DNA of 64,000 nt from Rhabditophanes sp. KR3021 (GCA_963281155.1 CAUJLY010000001.1:2790001-2854000); one strand, 5' to 3'. Counted from the stretch's first letter, positions 45,066 through 57,475 are shown. A program made the numbers and translations. Notes: generated from the letters alone by a model not told the origin.

Positions 45066-46656
45066 TCAAGATCCATTAATCTTTGCTACCATGTTTTGTG
45101 TAGATGGTAATCTTCGCCTTTTAGTTCCAATTATAGGAATCGAAGGGAGGATTGGAAAGGGCTTTACTTTTTGCATACTTTTAATGACGAGTGTCCCCGC
45201 TACGATTTTATCACAGCCTGCAGCAGAATTGTTAAAATTATTTTTACTGAAATCCTTGATTAGCTTACTATTTTCTTGAATTTTAGGATTTAATTCCATT
45301 GAACCACTTGGTTTGGCAGCAACACTTTCAGGTCTAGGTGGACTTATTCTGGACGCATTATCAATTAAATTATCGATATCCATGGCTCTTTCCGACGTTG
45401 AAGCTGTTCTATTTGTGCAATAATGAATGTGTTTATTATGAGAAACAGTTGGGCGGCCTAGTAAACAATCCACAAAATTGTCATTTTTATTCTTTAACTT
45501 GAAAGTTATTACAGGCATATTTGCTCTAGGATTTATAATGGGTCTTGTTGGCATTGCAATTAGTACTTTGGGAGGTGATAGTGTGGTTCGAGAAGGTACA
45601 ATTGGCTTGGTGATATTGTTTTCAATATTTATCTCTGCGTTTGTTAACTTATCTCCTTCAACATTTGAATTACTTGTAGAAGGCACATCAGCTTCGACTA
45701 ACTTACGTCTGCTATTTCTTTCTTCAATCTTCTTAACGTCAATTTGATTGCAAGTTGAACTACTGAGCTGTTTCCGAATTTCCTCACGTTTTGTGTTATC
45801 AAGTGTGTTAATCAAGATAGGCGCATTTTCTATTGTAAATTGACTCATTTTGTTGAAATTTGTCACCATAAAGCCACTTGAACTATGAACCTCCGATCCA
45901 ACTGCAATAAATCCGGATTGAGGTGGAATGTGAATAAATGTATCAGATTGATCACAATTATCAGGAGCCTTATTATTTTCTGTAATTAAACGAACAGACA
46001 TGTACACATCAAGTTCACGAGCTGCTAATGACATATGAAATGGATTGACACAGAATTCATGATCCTTACAGTGTGTAAACTTTTCAATTTTATCCCCATC
46101 AGTACTCTCAAGGGGAACTGCTTTGAACAAAATCATCATTACAATGTCTAGGCGCCATATTTTATCAGCTTGACGCATACAATCTATTCTTCTAATTTTA
46201 TTCTTATTGTCTGGGTTTGAGATAATACATTTTGTGTGATCATTTGTTTTAAAGTTACTAACCAAAATATCCCCATCTGTTTCCTTTAAATCTTTTCGGA
46301 TTTTATTTAAGAGATAGATTGCCCATGCCTGTTTATCATTTTTATGGGTGCAATTAATTTCTTCTCTTACGTCCTGGATTTGGCTAAACGTTGTCGTGCC
46401 TCCATTTTTTATCACTTTCCGCTTATAAGCCTGCAAGTGAAACCACACATATCCAAACTCCTTTACAAATGGTAATAAATGTCTGACGAAAGGTTGATAA
46501 TCTGCCTAAAAGAGTAATAACAGTATTTGATTTACAGAAGCATACCAATTCATCGTAAAGTTCAGAAGTACAAGGATTTTCAGTAACAATGCCTTGTCTA
46601 TATCGTGTATTTCTTTTAACTGGAGGAAGTACAGCAGTAGGCGTCGACTCGTTCAT
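45066..46656 (-). CDS. nfi-1: Nuclear factor I transcription factor
   Basis: Two exons, 46656-46546 and 46505-45066, give 516 aa. Start ATG at 46656. The NFI DNA-binding/MH1-like domain runs from about residue 38 to 210 and is very well conserved: PFVRHLLPFVKEFGYVWFHL, QAYKRK, then SNPDNKNKIRRIDCMRQADK, IWRLDIVMMILFKAVPLEST and a HCKDHEFCVNPFHM stretch. The Cys and His residues of the zinc site of this fold are present. The remainder is a low-complexity Ser/Pro/Asn-rich activation region ending in a basic TKRRRLPST. It binds palindromic TTGGC(N5)GCCAA sites as a dimer (family knowledge). An acceptor-like TTTTTAG ends just before 46690, so a non-coding 5' exon or trans-splicing is possible. 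Nematodes usually carry a single NFI gene. Confidence 0.93.
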
Positions 46657-48719
46657 ATTGCTCTGAATAGTAGATTCTATCAAATTATCTAAAAATGAAG
46701 CACGTCATGAATAAACCATATTTTGAATGCCAGGCAATAGTTAGTTATGATAGGTTATTTGTGAAAGTCCAAATAAATGATAATATATTTGGTTAAATAT
46801 CAAAGTTTAAAAATAATCTTTAAATGTCCCATAATTGTTGCGGAAATAAAAAATTTATATACTTAATAAGTTGAGTATTTTCGAACAGCTGCAAACAAAT
46901 GACTGGAAAAATGCCAGCTGTTCATTGTTCCAAGTTGTTTACTATTTATCGAGGTGAGACCATAAGTTGTGAGATGAATTTGCAATTTGTTTGTACTATA
47001 CTACATATAAATATCCAAATGAAAGTTAATTTGAATAAACATTGTTGCTTTATTATGTGGTTAGCAATTTGAGGTGTGAATTTCTTGAATACATAGATTG
47101 TATAACTCTATATTTGTTCGCAATTTAATTAATGCATCACTAAATTATAAATTTTGGGAGTTCCACTAATTTTAAGTGAATATCTGATGTAGCTTAAAAT
47201 GTATAAGTCCAGAATAGAATTTAATTTAAACTGTAAATATTAGTCTTCATGTTATTAAAAGATCCAACTTTAAACTAATAATGTATTATGAAGCAATCTT
47301 TCAACTATTGCTGATATGAAGTAATGCAAGCTAAAGACTCCGCACAATAAATATCATCAAATTGTATTTAATATAATTGCACATTTTTTGATTTAGACTC
47401 AGAAAATCAATGGCAAAGAATATCTCCCGTCGGCAGTAACTTTCTTCATGACAACTTTGGTAAATAATGCTCCACTGTTTCATTAATTGACAATATTCTA
47501 TCCAAGGTATTTATGTAAAGTCAAACAATAATGATTTTGCAACAGAAGTAAAAAGTGCACGAGGTCTTCAAAAAACCTAAAGAAATGGACTTTCCTACTT
47601 ATTCAATTTCAACAAAAGTTACTGGTAATTATTCTTGTAGAATTTACAAACCAAAGAAAGTCACTGTTAATAATTTGTTGTTTATTTACACGAAAGTAGT
47701 AATATAAATATGTTAAACTATATTGTAATCTTTAGGTGGCTGGTGTGTGATGAGTCTATCATAATCTGATGGATAAATTTGTAGATTAACCAAACTATGC
47801 CATTGTGTTAATTAACTGTTCATTCGCACCAGAGGAAATTTTCCCATCTACTTTAATAAAATTTACAATGCACTTTTTATATTAATGGATTCATCTGAAC
47901 AAATTATTGAAATAAAGGAAGATTTTATTGGAGGAGACTCAGATGGTGGCGGTTTTACCTGAGTATTACACAAGAAGCTGCCTTAACAACAAAGATTAGT
48001 TCAAATATCAAATTCTGATTTATCCAGCTTTGTGTTCATTTAATTGCCAATCACCTGCATACAAACATTTTCAAACAAAGTAAGGTAATGTTTCTTAATT
48101 AAATAAAAGAAGGTTTAGACTTATCAAAATATACCTGAACATGAGAAAACCAAGCTATTACTAAATGCTGCATTTAATATAAAACCGTGCTTATTCTGGG
48201 TATCAATTCTAAATTTGATTCTGATCACACTTCTATTTATCTCATTTTTATATTTTATTACAAACGTGTTGAAAATGAATTAAAAAGATTAATCAAACAA
48301 GCTCAATCAAAAACGAAACAATTGTTGGTTGAAAATATCCATACAATGAGATTTACATTCATATTTATTTGATCTTTATTATGCCACTAATTATAGGCAG
48401 TATGATTTCATTTAAAATTCTTGTGAATTCAGAAAATAATATAGCATAAATGTGGAATTTCTCCTGGATTTTGAACTACATACTGTTGTATTTTTGTATT
48501 AGGCTCATAGAAATTTGAAAAAATACTAGTACAATTATTGACAAGATGAAATTTATAAAGTAATTGTACAAAATGATAACAATTGGCAACATTATAAACT
48601 AATTTTTAGGCGATAAATAGTAATAAATATGGATTATTTAAAATAGTTTAGTAGAAAATAAAGTATTATTTGAAAATATATAATCCTACGAAAAGTTTTA
48701 CTGTTGTAATATTCAATCA
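46657..48719. other. intergenic, possible small remnants
   Basis: No gene is recognised. A short plus-strand frame at 47885 (MDSSEQIIEIKEDFIGGDSD, then GGGFT and stop) and peptide-like stretches near 47400-47640 could be remnants, but nothing links them. Confidence 0.4.
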
Positions 48720-49443
48720 TTTTACATAGAATAAAAGATCTTTTTCATACTCGAATATAAAATCGACACCATTACTAGCTGTTGAAACAATATTATCCAC
48801 AATTACTGATTGTTTGGAATCGAGATAAGTAGAAACTTTGACGAATAATCCAATAAGTTTCAATAACTTCAGCCTGTTCACTCTTATTTTCGTAGATTAA
48901 ATTACACCGCACTTTTTCATAATTTAAAACTGATACATATTTTATTTTTCATATAAAATCTTCGTATTAACTATCTTTTAAATTATCATTTCCATTAATA
49001 ATTAAATGTTGAGTAGTACATAAATGATTTTTCTGGCTTTCATAAATCATTCCTACAGAATCCGAGTCCTTCTAAACTTTCTTATTACTCTTTCGAGTAT
49101 TAATTAAACTTACTGCTTTTTGGTTACCTATTTCAATATCCAATCTTTCAACAGTAACTCTAATGGCAAACAATTTTCGGACACATAATCACATCTGTGA
49201 GTTATATCGAAATTTTAAAGTATTCAGAAAACCATCACATTTCCTCAATTCTTCAGTTATGATTGCAAATGTCAATACAATACTCATAATCTTCGAAATC
49301 AAAACACATGGCCATTTCTCTAGCAAAAAGCTGCTTAATGTGTTTGTAATTTGATGCATGAAAATTGTACCCATTTTGTTGATTAGCAAAGTATTATTGT
49401 GAACAAAAGTTACTTTATTTTTGTTATATATTGTGTTATCCAA
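48720..49443 (-). pseudogene. decayed protein-coding remnant, family unknown
   Basis: Long peptide-like stretches follow in order on the minus strand with only a few stops or shifts. EELRKCDGFLNTLKFRYNSQ (about 49250) meets a stop, then FAIRVTVERLDIEIGNQKAV and SLINTRKSNKKV before another stop, then DSVGMIYESQKNHLCTTQ. Further on comes YVSVLNYEKVRCNLIYENKS and EQAEVIETYWIIR, then after a one-base shift YLDSKQSVIVDNIVSTASNG to a TGA at about 48727. The amino-acid character is that of a soluble or extracellular domain. I do not recognise the family. Confidence 0.4.
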
Positions 49444-50007
49444 TAGACGAATAGCATCCTAATCTTAACCTCTGAAATAATCTCCAACTTGTTCATACTC
49501 CTATTAATAATCTAATAAATAAACTTAATTCAGGAAGACAATTACTCTAACAGCTATTTATGTAACCACGATGATATTTTAAAACAAAGTTTACAACATC
49601 CATTAAAATAAGATTATTTAAATACATATTCTTTATATGCACATTTTAATACTACATCTAAGTTAATTGTGATTAACATGTAACAACTAGTTGTATTTAT
49701 GTGTATTGAAGTTCATCACATATATAATACACGTACATCTAATCATTTAATAAGAAAAACATGTGTGTTTTATTTTTGTACCGTTGTAGGGTGGAAATGA
49801 GCATTATTTGATTTTTAATGATAAGGTCGCTTTTAACCGGTTATTTTGGTTGGTACTATCTTATATTTTATTTACTGTGATTGGGAATTCTTTTATCAGG
49901 CGGTAAGCATTCTAAAAAGTATCATTGCAACACAAAAAAGCACGATATTATCTCATGTTCATGATATATAAATACATAACATTTTAGTTTCTCCACAATT
50001 AAATAAA

Positions 50008-51690
50008 ATGTTTTTGTTGATATTTACACTTTCAATAGTATTATTTGTTTTATACGTTAAAAGTTATTATGATTGGGTCAAGAAGTATCCAGCAGGTCCT
50101 AGACCATATCCAGTAGTTGCCAATTTATTAACTGCAAGTAAAATATGTATATAAGTTTATAAATATTTATTTAGGTTCCGGCTTATAACATACACGAATA
50201 CCTTCAAGAGGAATCCATTAAGTCAAAATCGGATATTTATACGGTTTTCATTCCTGATCCAGTTGTAGTTTTGACTTCATACGAAGCCATATATGAAGCT
50301 TTAGTAAAAAATGCTGATTTAACATCTGGTCGTCCTGTCGGATATCCAGATAAATTTTTCCAGCTTCGCAGCAACAAAGGAGTTATTTTTAGTAATGGCG
50401 ACAATTGGCAAGCTCAGAGAAGAACTTCTATTCAAATTCTGAGGGAATTCGGGATGGGTAAAAATATGATGGAAGATCGTATAAATGAAAACATTGACTT
50501 GATGTTTGAATGGATTGACAAAAACAAAAATAAGCTCGTCAACTTTCATTGGCCAATTCAAATATGCATATCCAACATTATCACTGATATTTTGTTTGGA
50601 TCAACCACAGTACATGACAAATCCGATGAATTCAAGAAGCTTGTTCAACTGCTGGACGATTCGTTTAAGTATTTGAGAAGAGATAAAAAAATATACCTTT
50701 TTAGTTATTTTAACAATTATCCTTGGATACTTTCTTTGCTTGAAAAATATGTAAAGGTTAATGGAAGCCTAGAAATGAAACAATTTCGGGAAAAGATTGA
50801 GGAAATGACAAAGAAAACTGCCGAGGCATTTGAAAAGAATTGTGAGCCCACTAATTTTATTCATTATTATCTAAATAAGGCTGAAGCTTTCGGAGGCAAT
50901 TTAAACATCAATGAATTATATGATGTCGTTGGTGATATGATGATTGCAGGTAGTGATTTTACCTTGATTTGAATAATTAGCTTTTAGGAATGGAAACCAC
51001 AACAACAACAAGTGTGGCAGGCTTGAGTTATCTTGGAGCAAATTTAGATAAGCAGGAAAAAATGAGGCAGGAAATCATGAATGTTATTGGAGGAGACGCA
51101 TTAATAACAATGAAAGACAAAATTCGTTTGCCATATTGCAGTGCAGCTATTATGGAAATTCAGAGGTAACTAAAGATTCACGCCATTTTAAAAAATATTC
51201 GTACTTTTGTGACAATTTTAATTAATAATATATTCGATTCTAGATCCTCCAACATAGTACCGTTGAATGTTACCCACCGATCCACAGGGGATCTTACTGT
51301 TAAAGGACAATTTATTCCAAAAGATACACTTATCTTTGCCCATATCCACAGTGTCTTGAAATATGATAAAGATTTTGTTGATAGTGACAAATTTTTGCCA
51401 GAAAGATGGTTGGATGAAGATTTGAAAACTATGAACAAATCAATCTGCAATAAATTTGTTCCATTCAGTCTGGGTTAGTATGATTCTTAAATTTAAATAT
51501 TCTCTGTTTAGGAAAGCGACAATGTGCTGGGGAAGGAATGGCAGTAATGGAATTGTTTTTAATTTTAACACGATTGATTCAAAAATACAAAATTGTTCCA
51601 CAATTCGGAAAAGCTGGACCAAGTGTAGAACCTATTTTTGGAGGAGTTTTAAAAGTTCCTGATTATGAGTTTAAAATAATTGATGTTTAA
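50008..51690 (+). CDS. cytochrome P450 monooxygenase (microsomal CYP2-like)
   Basis: Complete 495-aa P450: exons 50008-50133, 50175-50949, 50988-51165, 51244-51473 and 51512-51690. N-terminal membrane anchor (FLLIFTLSIVLFVLYV) and a proline-rich hinge (YPAGPRPYP) place it in the ER. The C-helix motif is WQAQRR, the I-helix AGMETTTTS (about 300), the K-helix ExxR in MEIQRSS, the PERW motif FLPERW, and the heme loop FSLGKRQCAGEG with Cys441 as the iron ligand. All catalytic landmarks are intact. Likely oxidises xenobiotics or lipids; the substrate is unknown. The first intron is best explained as GC-AG: donor GCAAGT at 50134, because no GT donor joins the conserved frame. Single gene, with tRNA-Trp just downstream. 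Confidence 0.9.
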
Positions 51691-51839
51691 GTTTTCATTT
51701 TACTGAGATATTTATTTTACTCAATCTAAATAAATTATAATCTACTTTTTCTTCATTTCGGATGAAAACAATATAGTAGAGAATGATTTAAAGTTTTAAG
51801 CAGTATTGAAATTAGATGAATTAAAAAACACATTAACAT

Positions 51840-51911
51840 GACTCCGTGGCGCAACGGTAGCGCGTCCGACTCCAGATCGGAAGGCTGCGTGTTCAAATCA
51901 CGTCGGGGTCA
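51840..51911 (+). tRNA. tRNA-Trp (anticodon CCA)
   Basis: Acceptor stem GACTCCG/CGGGGTC (with a G-T pair), D-arm TGGCGCAACGGTAGCGCG, anticodon CCA at 51872-51874, T-loop TTCAAAT, discriminator A. 72 nt, no intron. Confidence 0.92.
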
Positions 51912-52022
51912 TTAAATCTTTTTGCTTATAAAGTGTAAAACAATATTTTAATTACCTCATTTTAAAATACGCAAAATGAGTAAACTTTAATTTAATGTTG
52001 TTTAAAAATTACAAAAATATAT

Positions 52023-52094
52023 TGGAGATATAGGGAATCGAACCCCAGCCCTCTCCCATGCTAAGGGAGCGCTCTACCCCTGAGCTATATCCCC
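52023..52094 (-). tRNA. tRNA-Ala (anticodon AGC), second copy
   Basis: Base-for-base the same as the tRNA-Ala at 25805-25876. The flanks differ except for a few bases, so this is concerted evolution or an old duplicate rather than a large recent segmental copy. Confidence 0.92.
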
Positions 52095-52492
52095 AGTATT
52101 GGTGAATTCTTGAATTTCACTAAAAGTTCAAGATTGAATTTGAAGTTAATAATAAAGTTTCTTTGAATGCTTTTTAAAGTTATATCAATTCTAATTACAT
52201 ACTTATATCAAAACTCTAACGATGAACAAAAGTTAATATTTTTATCAGTTATAGTATAGAACAAATTGTAATACTATTGGATAGGTAACACGTTTACTTG
52301 CCACGTAATGTGTATATTAGAATATTATCTTATTATATATTGTATGTTATGTGTAATGAAGTTAGTTGTCTTATATTTTGTATTACAAATACATAATTTT
52401 GATGATTTATCATAGTAAAATACAGATAGCAATGAAGACTATTTTTCATCAATACCGAGATATATTCAGTATTCATATTGACAGTTTAGTAT
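52095..52492. other. intergenic, no gene seen
   Basis: AT-rich 400-bp spacer, 3' flank of the LRAT-like gene. Confidence 0.5.
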
Positions 52493-53181
52493 TTAAGTCT
52501 TCTTATTGTCTATTTCATTTGCATTTTCTTCGGGTGTTGATTGGAGGGAATGAAAAATTGTAGCACCTATCGCCAGGGTGGCAAGAATTCCAACACCTAT
52601 TGAAACATCTATACCTAATTCTTTGACTTTATTTAAAGGTTGATGAGCTACTTTTTGGCCATATCTAATTGCATTAGCATAATGCTCGCAATTATTTTGA
52701 AACAGTGTATAATTCCCAGGATCATAAGTATGTACATTTTCTAAAATGTCATTTTCAGATAGAGGTTCCCATTCAAAGTCACTGGAGTTATTAATACGAA
52801 ACGTACCACCTAGCGCAACGTTTTCAATGTTTTCAATACATTTTCCAAATTTGTCTCGTCCACCTTTATTAATAGAATTATTAAATAGTTCTGATCTTGG
52901 GAAGATGCTCATGCTGCCATTCTCGCTAGATCCTGTAAAATATGCAATTCGATGATTACCTATATAAATTCCAAAGTGCTTATAGCCCTATAATCAAGTT
53001 TTAATTTGTTTAGTAATAGTTTATTAGGATGTATCATAATTTGTATGTACGATTTAAATATTACCTTTCTTTTGAATTCAATTATATCTCCTATTTCTAA
53101 TTGTAGCCTTAACTCTTCAAAAGTTCCCCATTCTGAAACAAAGCCCTTTCCTCTTGGTGTTTTTGAATTTAGGTTTCCCAT
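52493..53181 (-). CDS. LRAT-domain (NlpC/P60-like) acyltransferase/phospholipase homologue
   Basis: Exons 53181-53065 and 52987-52493 give 203 aa from the ATG at 53181. The LRAT fold is shown by GDIIEFKRK, then YKHFGIYIG with the catalytic His (about 43), and FQNNCEHYANAIRYG with the catalytic Cys (about 139) in the NCEH signature. A hydrophobic helix near the C-terminus (VSIGVGILATLAIGATIF, about 165-185) is typical of LRAT/PLAAT enzymes, which are anchored by it to internal membranes. The N-terminus MGNLNSK fits an N-myristoylation signal. The family transfers acyl groups from phospholipids or cleaves them; in nematodes several such proteins exist with unknown roles. Substrate not determinable. 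Confidence 0.82.
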
Positions 53182-53612
53182 TAAAATAAATGTATATTAG
53201 TATTTACTTGGTTAAGAAGATTAAATGGTTTCGTTAAGCAAATTAATTATTCTTATCTTTTTTTAAATAATAAATTTTTAGGATCGAATAAATACTTACT
53301 TCAGAACAATAATTGATAAAACAATTTTAATAAACCCAAAAAAATATCATTACAAATATTTACTGAAGAGTTGTATAATTTTTAGTAACGTGATGCAAAA
53401 GAAATTAAAAAAGTTAGCGATTTTACAGAATCATTGTTTTATACAGTTTAAAAATATATGCTTTTAATGGGTTGATCATATTAATTTGTTATATTTAAGC
53501 ATTGAAACTATCTTTATCATGCCTTTTTAATCTTGAAAAATGATTTGGTAGTAAAAAATACACTTATATTATCATCTTCAAATATTCAGAAAGGCTTAAA
53601 ACAAAAATATAT
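53182..53612. other. intergenic, no gene seen
   Basis: Promoter side of the LRAT-like gene; AT-rich and featureless. Confidence 0.5.
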
Positions 53613-53680
53613 ACATCCAAGGAATGAATCTCTATCTCGTGCTTGGAAGGTGCGCATGCTGATCATTACACCACGGATGC
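53613..53680 (-). pseudogene. decayed tRNA-Gly (anticodon TCC)
   Basis: The minus strand reads GCATCCGTGGTGTAATGATC and a D-arm/anticodon region very close to nematode tRNA-Gly(TCC), with loop CTTCCAA. The T-arm has collapsed: only GATTCATTCC remains and the strong GGG/CCC stem is gone. The acceptor 3' half is ACATCCA-like on the plus strand, giving weak pairing. The RNA is 4-5 nt short. Probably not a working tRNA. Confidence 0.7.
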
Positions 53681-54698
53681 TGTTAATCACAACATTTTAA
53701 ATTTCGGCTTCAGTTAAAGTTGAATAGATTTGGTCAAAAATATTTGCAATATTAATAGTTTTAATATCTGGTGTATATTATAGATTCTTGTCCACGAAAA
53801 TGAATGATATCAATTTATTTAAACAATGTAGTTGAGTTCGATGGAGAAACATGCCTACTTTGCAAGGTTTGATTAAATTGACGACTGTACTGATATATGA
53901 AGCTCAAAATAGTTAAGCGATAGTTTACGATATTACTACTAAGATATTCAGATTATGTCTTGTTACTTTAGTTATATGTTGTACATTTTAGGATTTATTG
54001 GAACACATTTGCTAAAATATAGAAAATGTATGATATATACATAATATTATAGAATCCTACTTATTTTCTCAATTACCAGAGTTTCGGAAAAAATAAATTA
54101 TGAACTTCAGCGGTTAGAATATGCTGTATTTTCATTTTGACCGTAGTTAATGTCTATTTTTAAAATTATATAATTACATGATTAGACTGACAATATTTAG
54201 TACTTTAGTTTAAGCTTTTATTTTATAAAATTTATAAATAACTCATTATGCTGTTTATTTGTTTGGGGTTGGTGTAGCTTTAAGCAACTAATATATCGGC
54301 TGTATTTATTTACTATATGATTACAATTGTGTATTGTAAAGTATTTATATTTTGTTCAATTTCTATAAATGAATTAATATTCCTAGTTAGTTTCCTTTTA
54401 CTGATACCTTAGTACTTATTTGCTCAAAATATTTGATGTATGCACTTGTTCGTGAAGATGAATAATATTCATTTTTCTACTACAAAAAATCAGATTTTCA
54501 CATCCGTTCATGTTTTTAAAAATATGATATTGACGTAGACTATCATTTCCTGAAAAACTTCAGTACAACTTCAAAAAACTTCTATTTATTTTGTTATTTT
54601 AGCCAAATGAACTTAATATTCTACTAATCCATGAGAAACAACTTGTTATTTGAATTATAAGCTAGTTCACCTTAGAATTATTATTAGTTTTTTAAAAA
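53681..54698. other. intergenic, no gene seen
   Basis: AT-rich spacer before the third chemoreceptor gene; no supported feature. Confidence 0.5.
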
Positions 54699-55678
54699 AT
54701 GTTGCGATTAGGCCAAGTTATCATTATAATCATTTTCGCATCGTCCGTGGTATCAAATATTCTTGGTCTAAGTTTGTTTTCCCATTTTAAAGTGGTTGGA
54801 AAGCTAAATACAGCTAACTGGCTTATTTTTATACAATGTGGAGCAGATATTCTTTTTTCTGTTTTAGCCTTTGTATTTCACAGTGAGTGCGTGATATTGG
54901 ATAATTATATCGTTGTCTATTTAAGACACTTTGATTCTATAAATCTTTCTTTTAATATTTATTTTCTATTTGTAAATATTTACTTATCAATGGCATTTTT
55001 AAACCCTTTCATTGTTGCAACAGTGTTATATGCAAGATATCAAACGATTACTAATTTAGTTGCATCAAATAATATTAAAATAAAAAATGTAATTAACATT
55101 TTCTTTGCTAATCTGATATTCATCGCTGCTCTTCTTTTTTGGGATTGTATAATGGAGTTGAATTCAACGGAGATCCTCTAATGCTTTACAAGTTTGATCA
55201 AGAGAATAGTTACACGGATACATATCTTACTCAAAATAGTAAGGTAATAATCTTCAATGCTACCAATATCCCCTACATATTATGCCTTGTTGTTTTAATA
55301 GTTTACATAACACTGATGTTTGGGATCATTACAACTTATTTGGCAAAATATAGAAAAATTATGAGAAACAGACGAGATCATATAAGTAGTAATACTTATA
55401 AACTAAATGATGATTTCTTTAAAATTTTGTTCCTACAAACAATTAGTCCAGTTGTTTTGTTATTTGTTCCATTTGTTATTGCTTTATTTATGCTTATACT
55501 CAAAATGCCTGCAAGAAATTTTATAACCAATATTATGATTTCTGGATCTTGCGTTCCATTATTTAATGGTCTATTTTTATTGATATTTTTGAGAAAATCG
55601 AGAATAATTATGACACATAGATTTAAAATGATCGCAAATTCAATTTTGTGTGCATTTAATAAAATTGATAGCAGGTAA
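54699..55678 (+). pseudogene. chemoreceptor with a single one-base frameshift
   Basis: Third paralogue of the receptors at 2033 and 23508, here without introns. The ATG at 54699 opens TM1 (VIIIIIFASSVVSNILGLSL) and the frame holds through TM4 (INIFFANLIFIAALLF). At the run of six T (55135-55140) the frame shifts. From there the neighbouring frame reads GLYNGVEFNGDPLMLYK and on to 55678, matching the other paralogues exactly in order. One more T would restore a full-length receptor of about 326 aa. No GT-AG intron bridges the two frames. Either a recent pseudogene or a homopolymer sequencing error; all the rest is intact, which favours the error or a very young lesion. Confidence 0.65.
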
Positions 55679-56498
55679 CTTAATTTGTATAAATATGTAG
55701 AATATAAATTCAGTGCCAAGGGAGTGAAAGTCGTGAGTATGAAATTGAATCAATAGATGCTGTCAACGATTATAAGATATGATATACCACTTTTTAACAA
55801 AAACATAAAATTAATCCGAAAAATGTAATTTTAATAATTGAAATAAATTTAGTACAGCCTCCAAATAACTATATTTCATTCCATTGTGTAATTATTCTTA
55901 GGACAGCTGAACTTAGAGTTATTTAAAAGTTTATTGTTTCCTTAGTTTGTTATTAAACTAACATTTGAAATTATTTCAAACTATACTCATTTTAATTTTA
56001 TTATGCTTCCATTAGGCCAGATTATAAATATAATAATGAATGTCTCAATTAGTTACATCAAATTGTGATAATTAATTGACCATGGAGTTTGATATTGTGT
56101 TAGTTTTATAATATATCTTTTAAAGATATAACTGTATTTTTAAGTAACGTATTGGGTATACGTATCTGAAAAAAACCAATTGGAGTCCCTTGTCAAGTGT
56201 AGTTGGCAACTTAAGGAGTTAGTTATTAATATTGCTATTTTATTGTAATGTTATTATAGTTTTTGGTATTTCTGATATAGCTATTTTTAATAAAAGGTTG
56301 ATTGAAGACTTTTTCACATTTGTGATTGGATCGCGCCACTCTACTCTAAGAAGTCGGTGCCTAGAATAATTCTAAAATTTTTATTTTTCTTATAAGGTCA
56401 AAATGATGAAATATTAAACTTTATTAAAAACAAAAATGATTGATACATGTTATGTCTGATGGTCGTATTTGTTTATAACTGAAACCATCTATGAATTA
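55679..56498. other. intergenic, no gene seen
   Basis: AT-rich; 3' flank of the receptor locus. Nothing else supported. Confidence 0.5.
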
Positions 56499-56986
56499 TT
56501 AAAATAACAAATATAGTAATCCAATAACAACGAACGGGAATAATACAATAATCAAAATAATATCTAATAATAGATATTTGTATAAAGGCATGTCTTGTTC
56601 TTCCATGTTTAAATTTAATTTCTCAAATTTGGCAGCGAAATCAATGGTTTTTATAAACACTTCTTTGTTATTGTAGGGTCGATTTTTGATCATCTCTTTT
56701 AACCGAAAAGAGTTTCTACTTATTTTGGAATCTTCTTCCATTAGTTTAGTTAAGCCATCAAACAACTTTTCTGGTACTCCAACATCTTCTTTTGTTAGTG
56801 TAATCCCAATTTTTACCTTTTCAGAGACTATTTTTGCATTGTGTTTTTGATCTCCAAATAATGGCGTTACGAGTAGTTTAACTCCGGCATGTGCTGATTC
56901 ATGGATAGAATTTAGACCTAAAATAATCAAATGATATTCTTATTTCACTTTACCTCCGTGAGTAACAAAAATATATTTGATGTGAA
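56499..56986 (-). pseudogene. UDP-glycosyltransferase C-terminal fragment
   Basis: The piece 56986-56954 ends YIFVTHGG; a 36-nt intron and exon 56917-56499 continue LNSIHESAHAGVKLLVTPLF and GDQKHNA, the end of the UDP-sugar-binding signature of UGT family 1. The C-terminal membrane anchor (YLLLDIILIIVLFPFVVIGL) follows. The anchor-side helix is present and intact. Everything upstream is missing: a TAA stands in frame just before the fragment, and no N-terminal acceptor-binding domain is seen further right. A UGT needs that half, so this is most likely a truncated duplicate. Confidence 0.7.
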
Positions 56987-57475
56987 CTTAGACTCATTAA
57001 ATAAATATTCATGTCTTTGTTTCCTTTTTACGCATATGCATAAACAACAAATTATATGAATAGATTTTCTCAAACTGAATTAATGCCACTAACATTGCAA
57101 CTTTAAAAGATTAAAAATTTTATACAAATGAATATATTTATTTGATTACCCAACAAAAACGAGTAATCATCGCCGCTTATTCCTTTAATTTTTTTAAAGT
57201 CTCTATTTGATTTATCTCTACATAGTTGTCTTTTGATATCTCAATCTAATTATCTTCAAACAAAGCTTAAATATCTTGATCACGATTTGTTTTCAAAATG
57301 TCTCATTTTCATATTACTAATACTACATCTTGAAAATTTAAAATAAGCATTTGGCACGTAGATATTTTGTATATGATATATAAAAACGTTATTCATTCAC
57401 ATAATTTAAACGACAGCAACGTATTTTCAAAATACCTATATTTTCAGAGCAATAACATTAATTAAATAAATAAAA

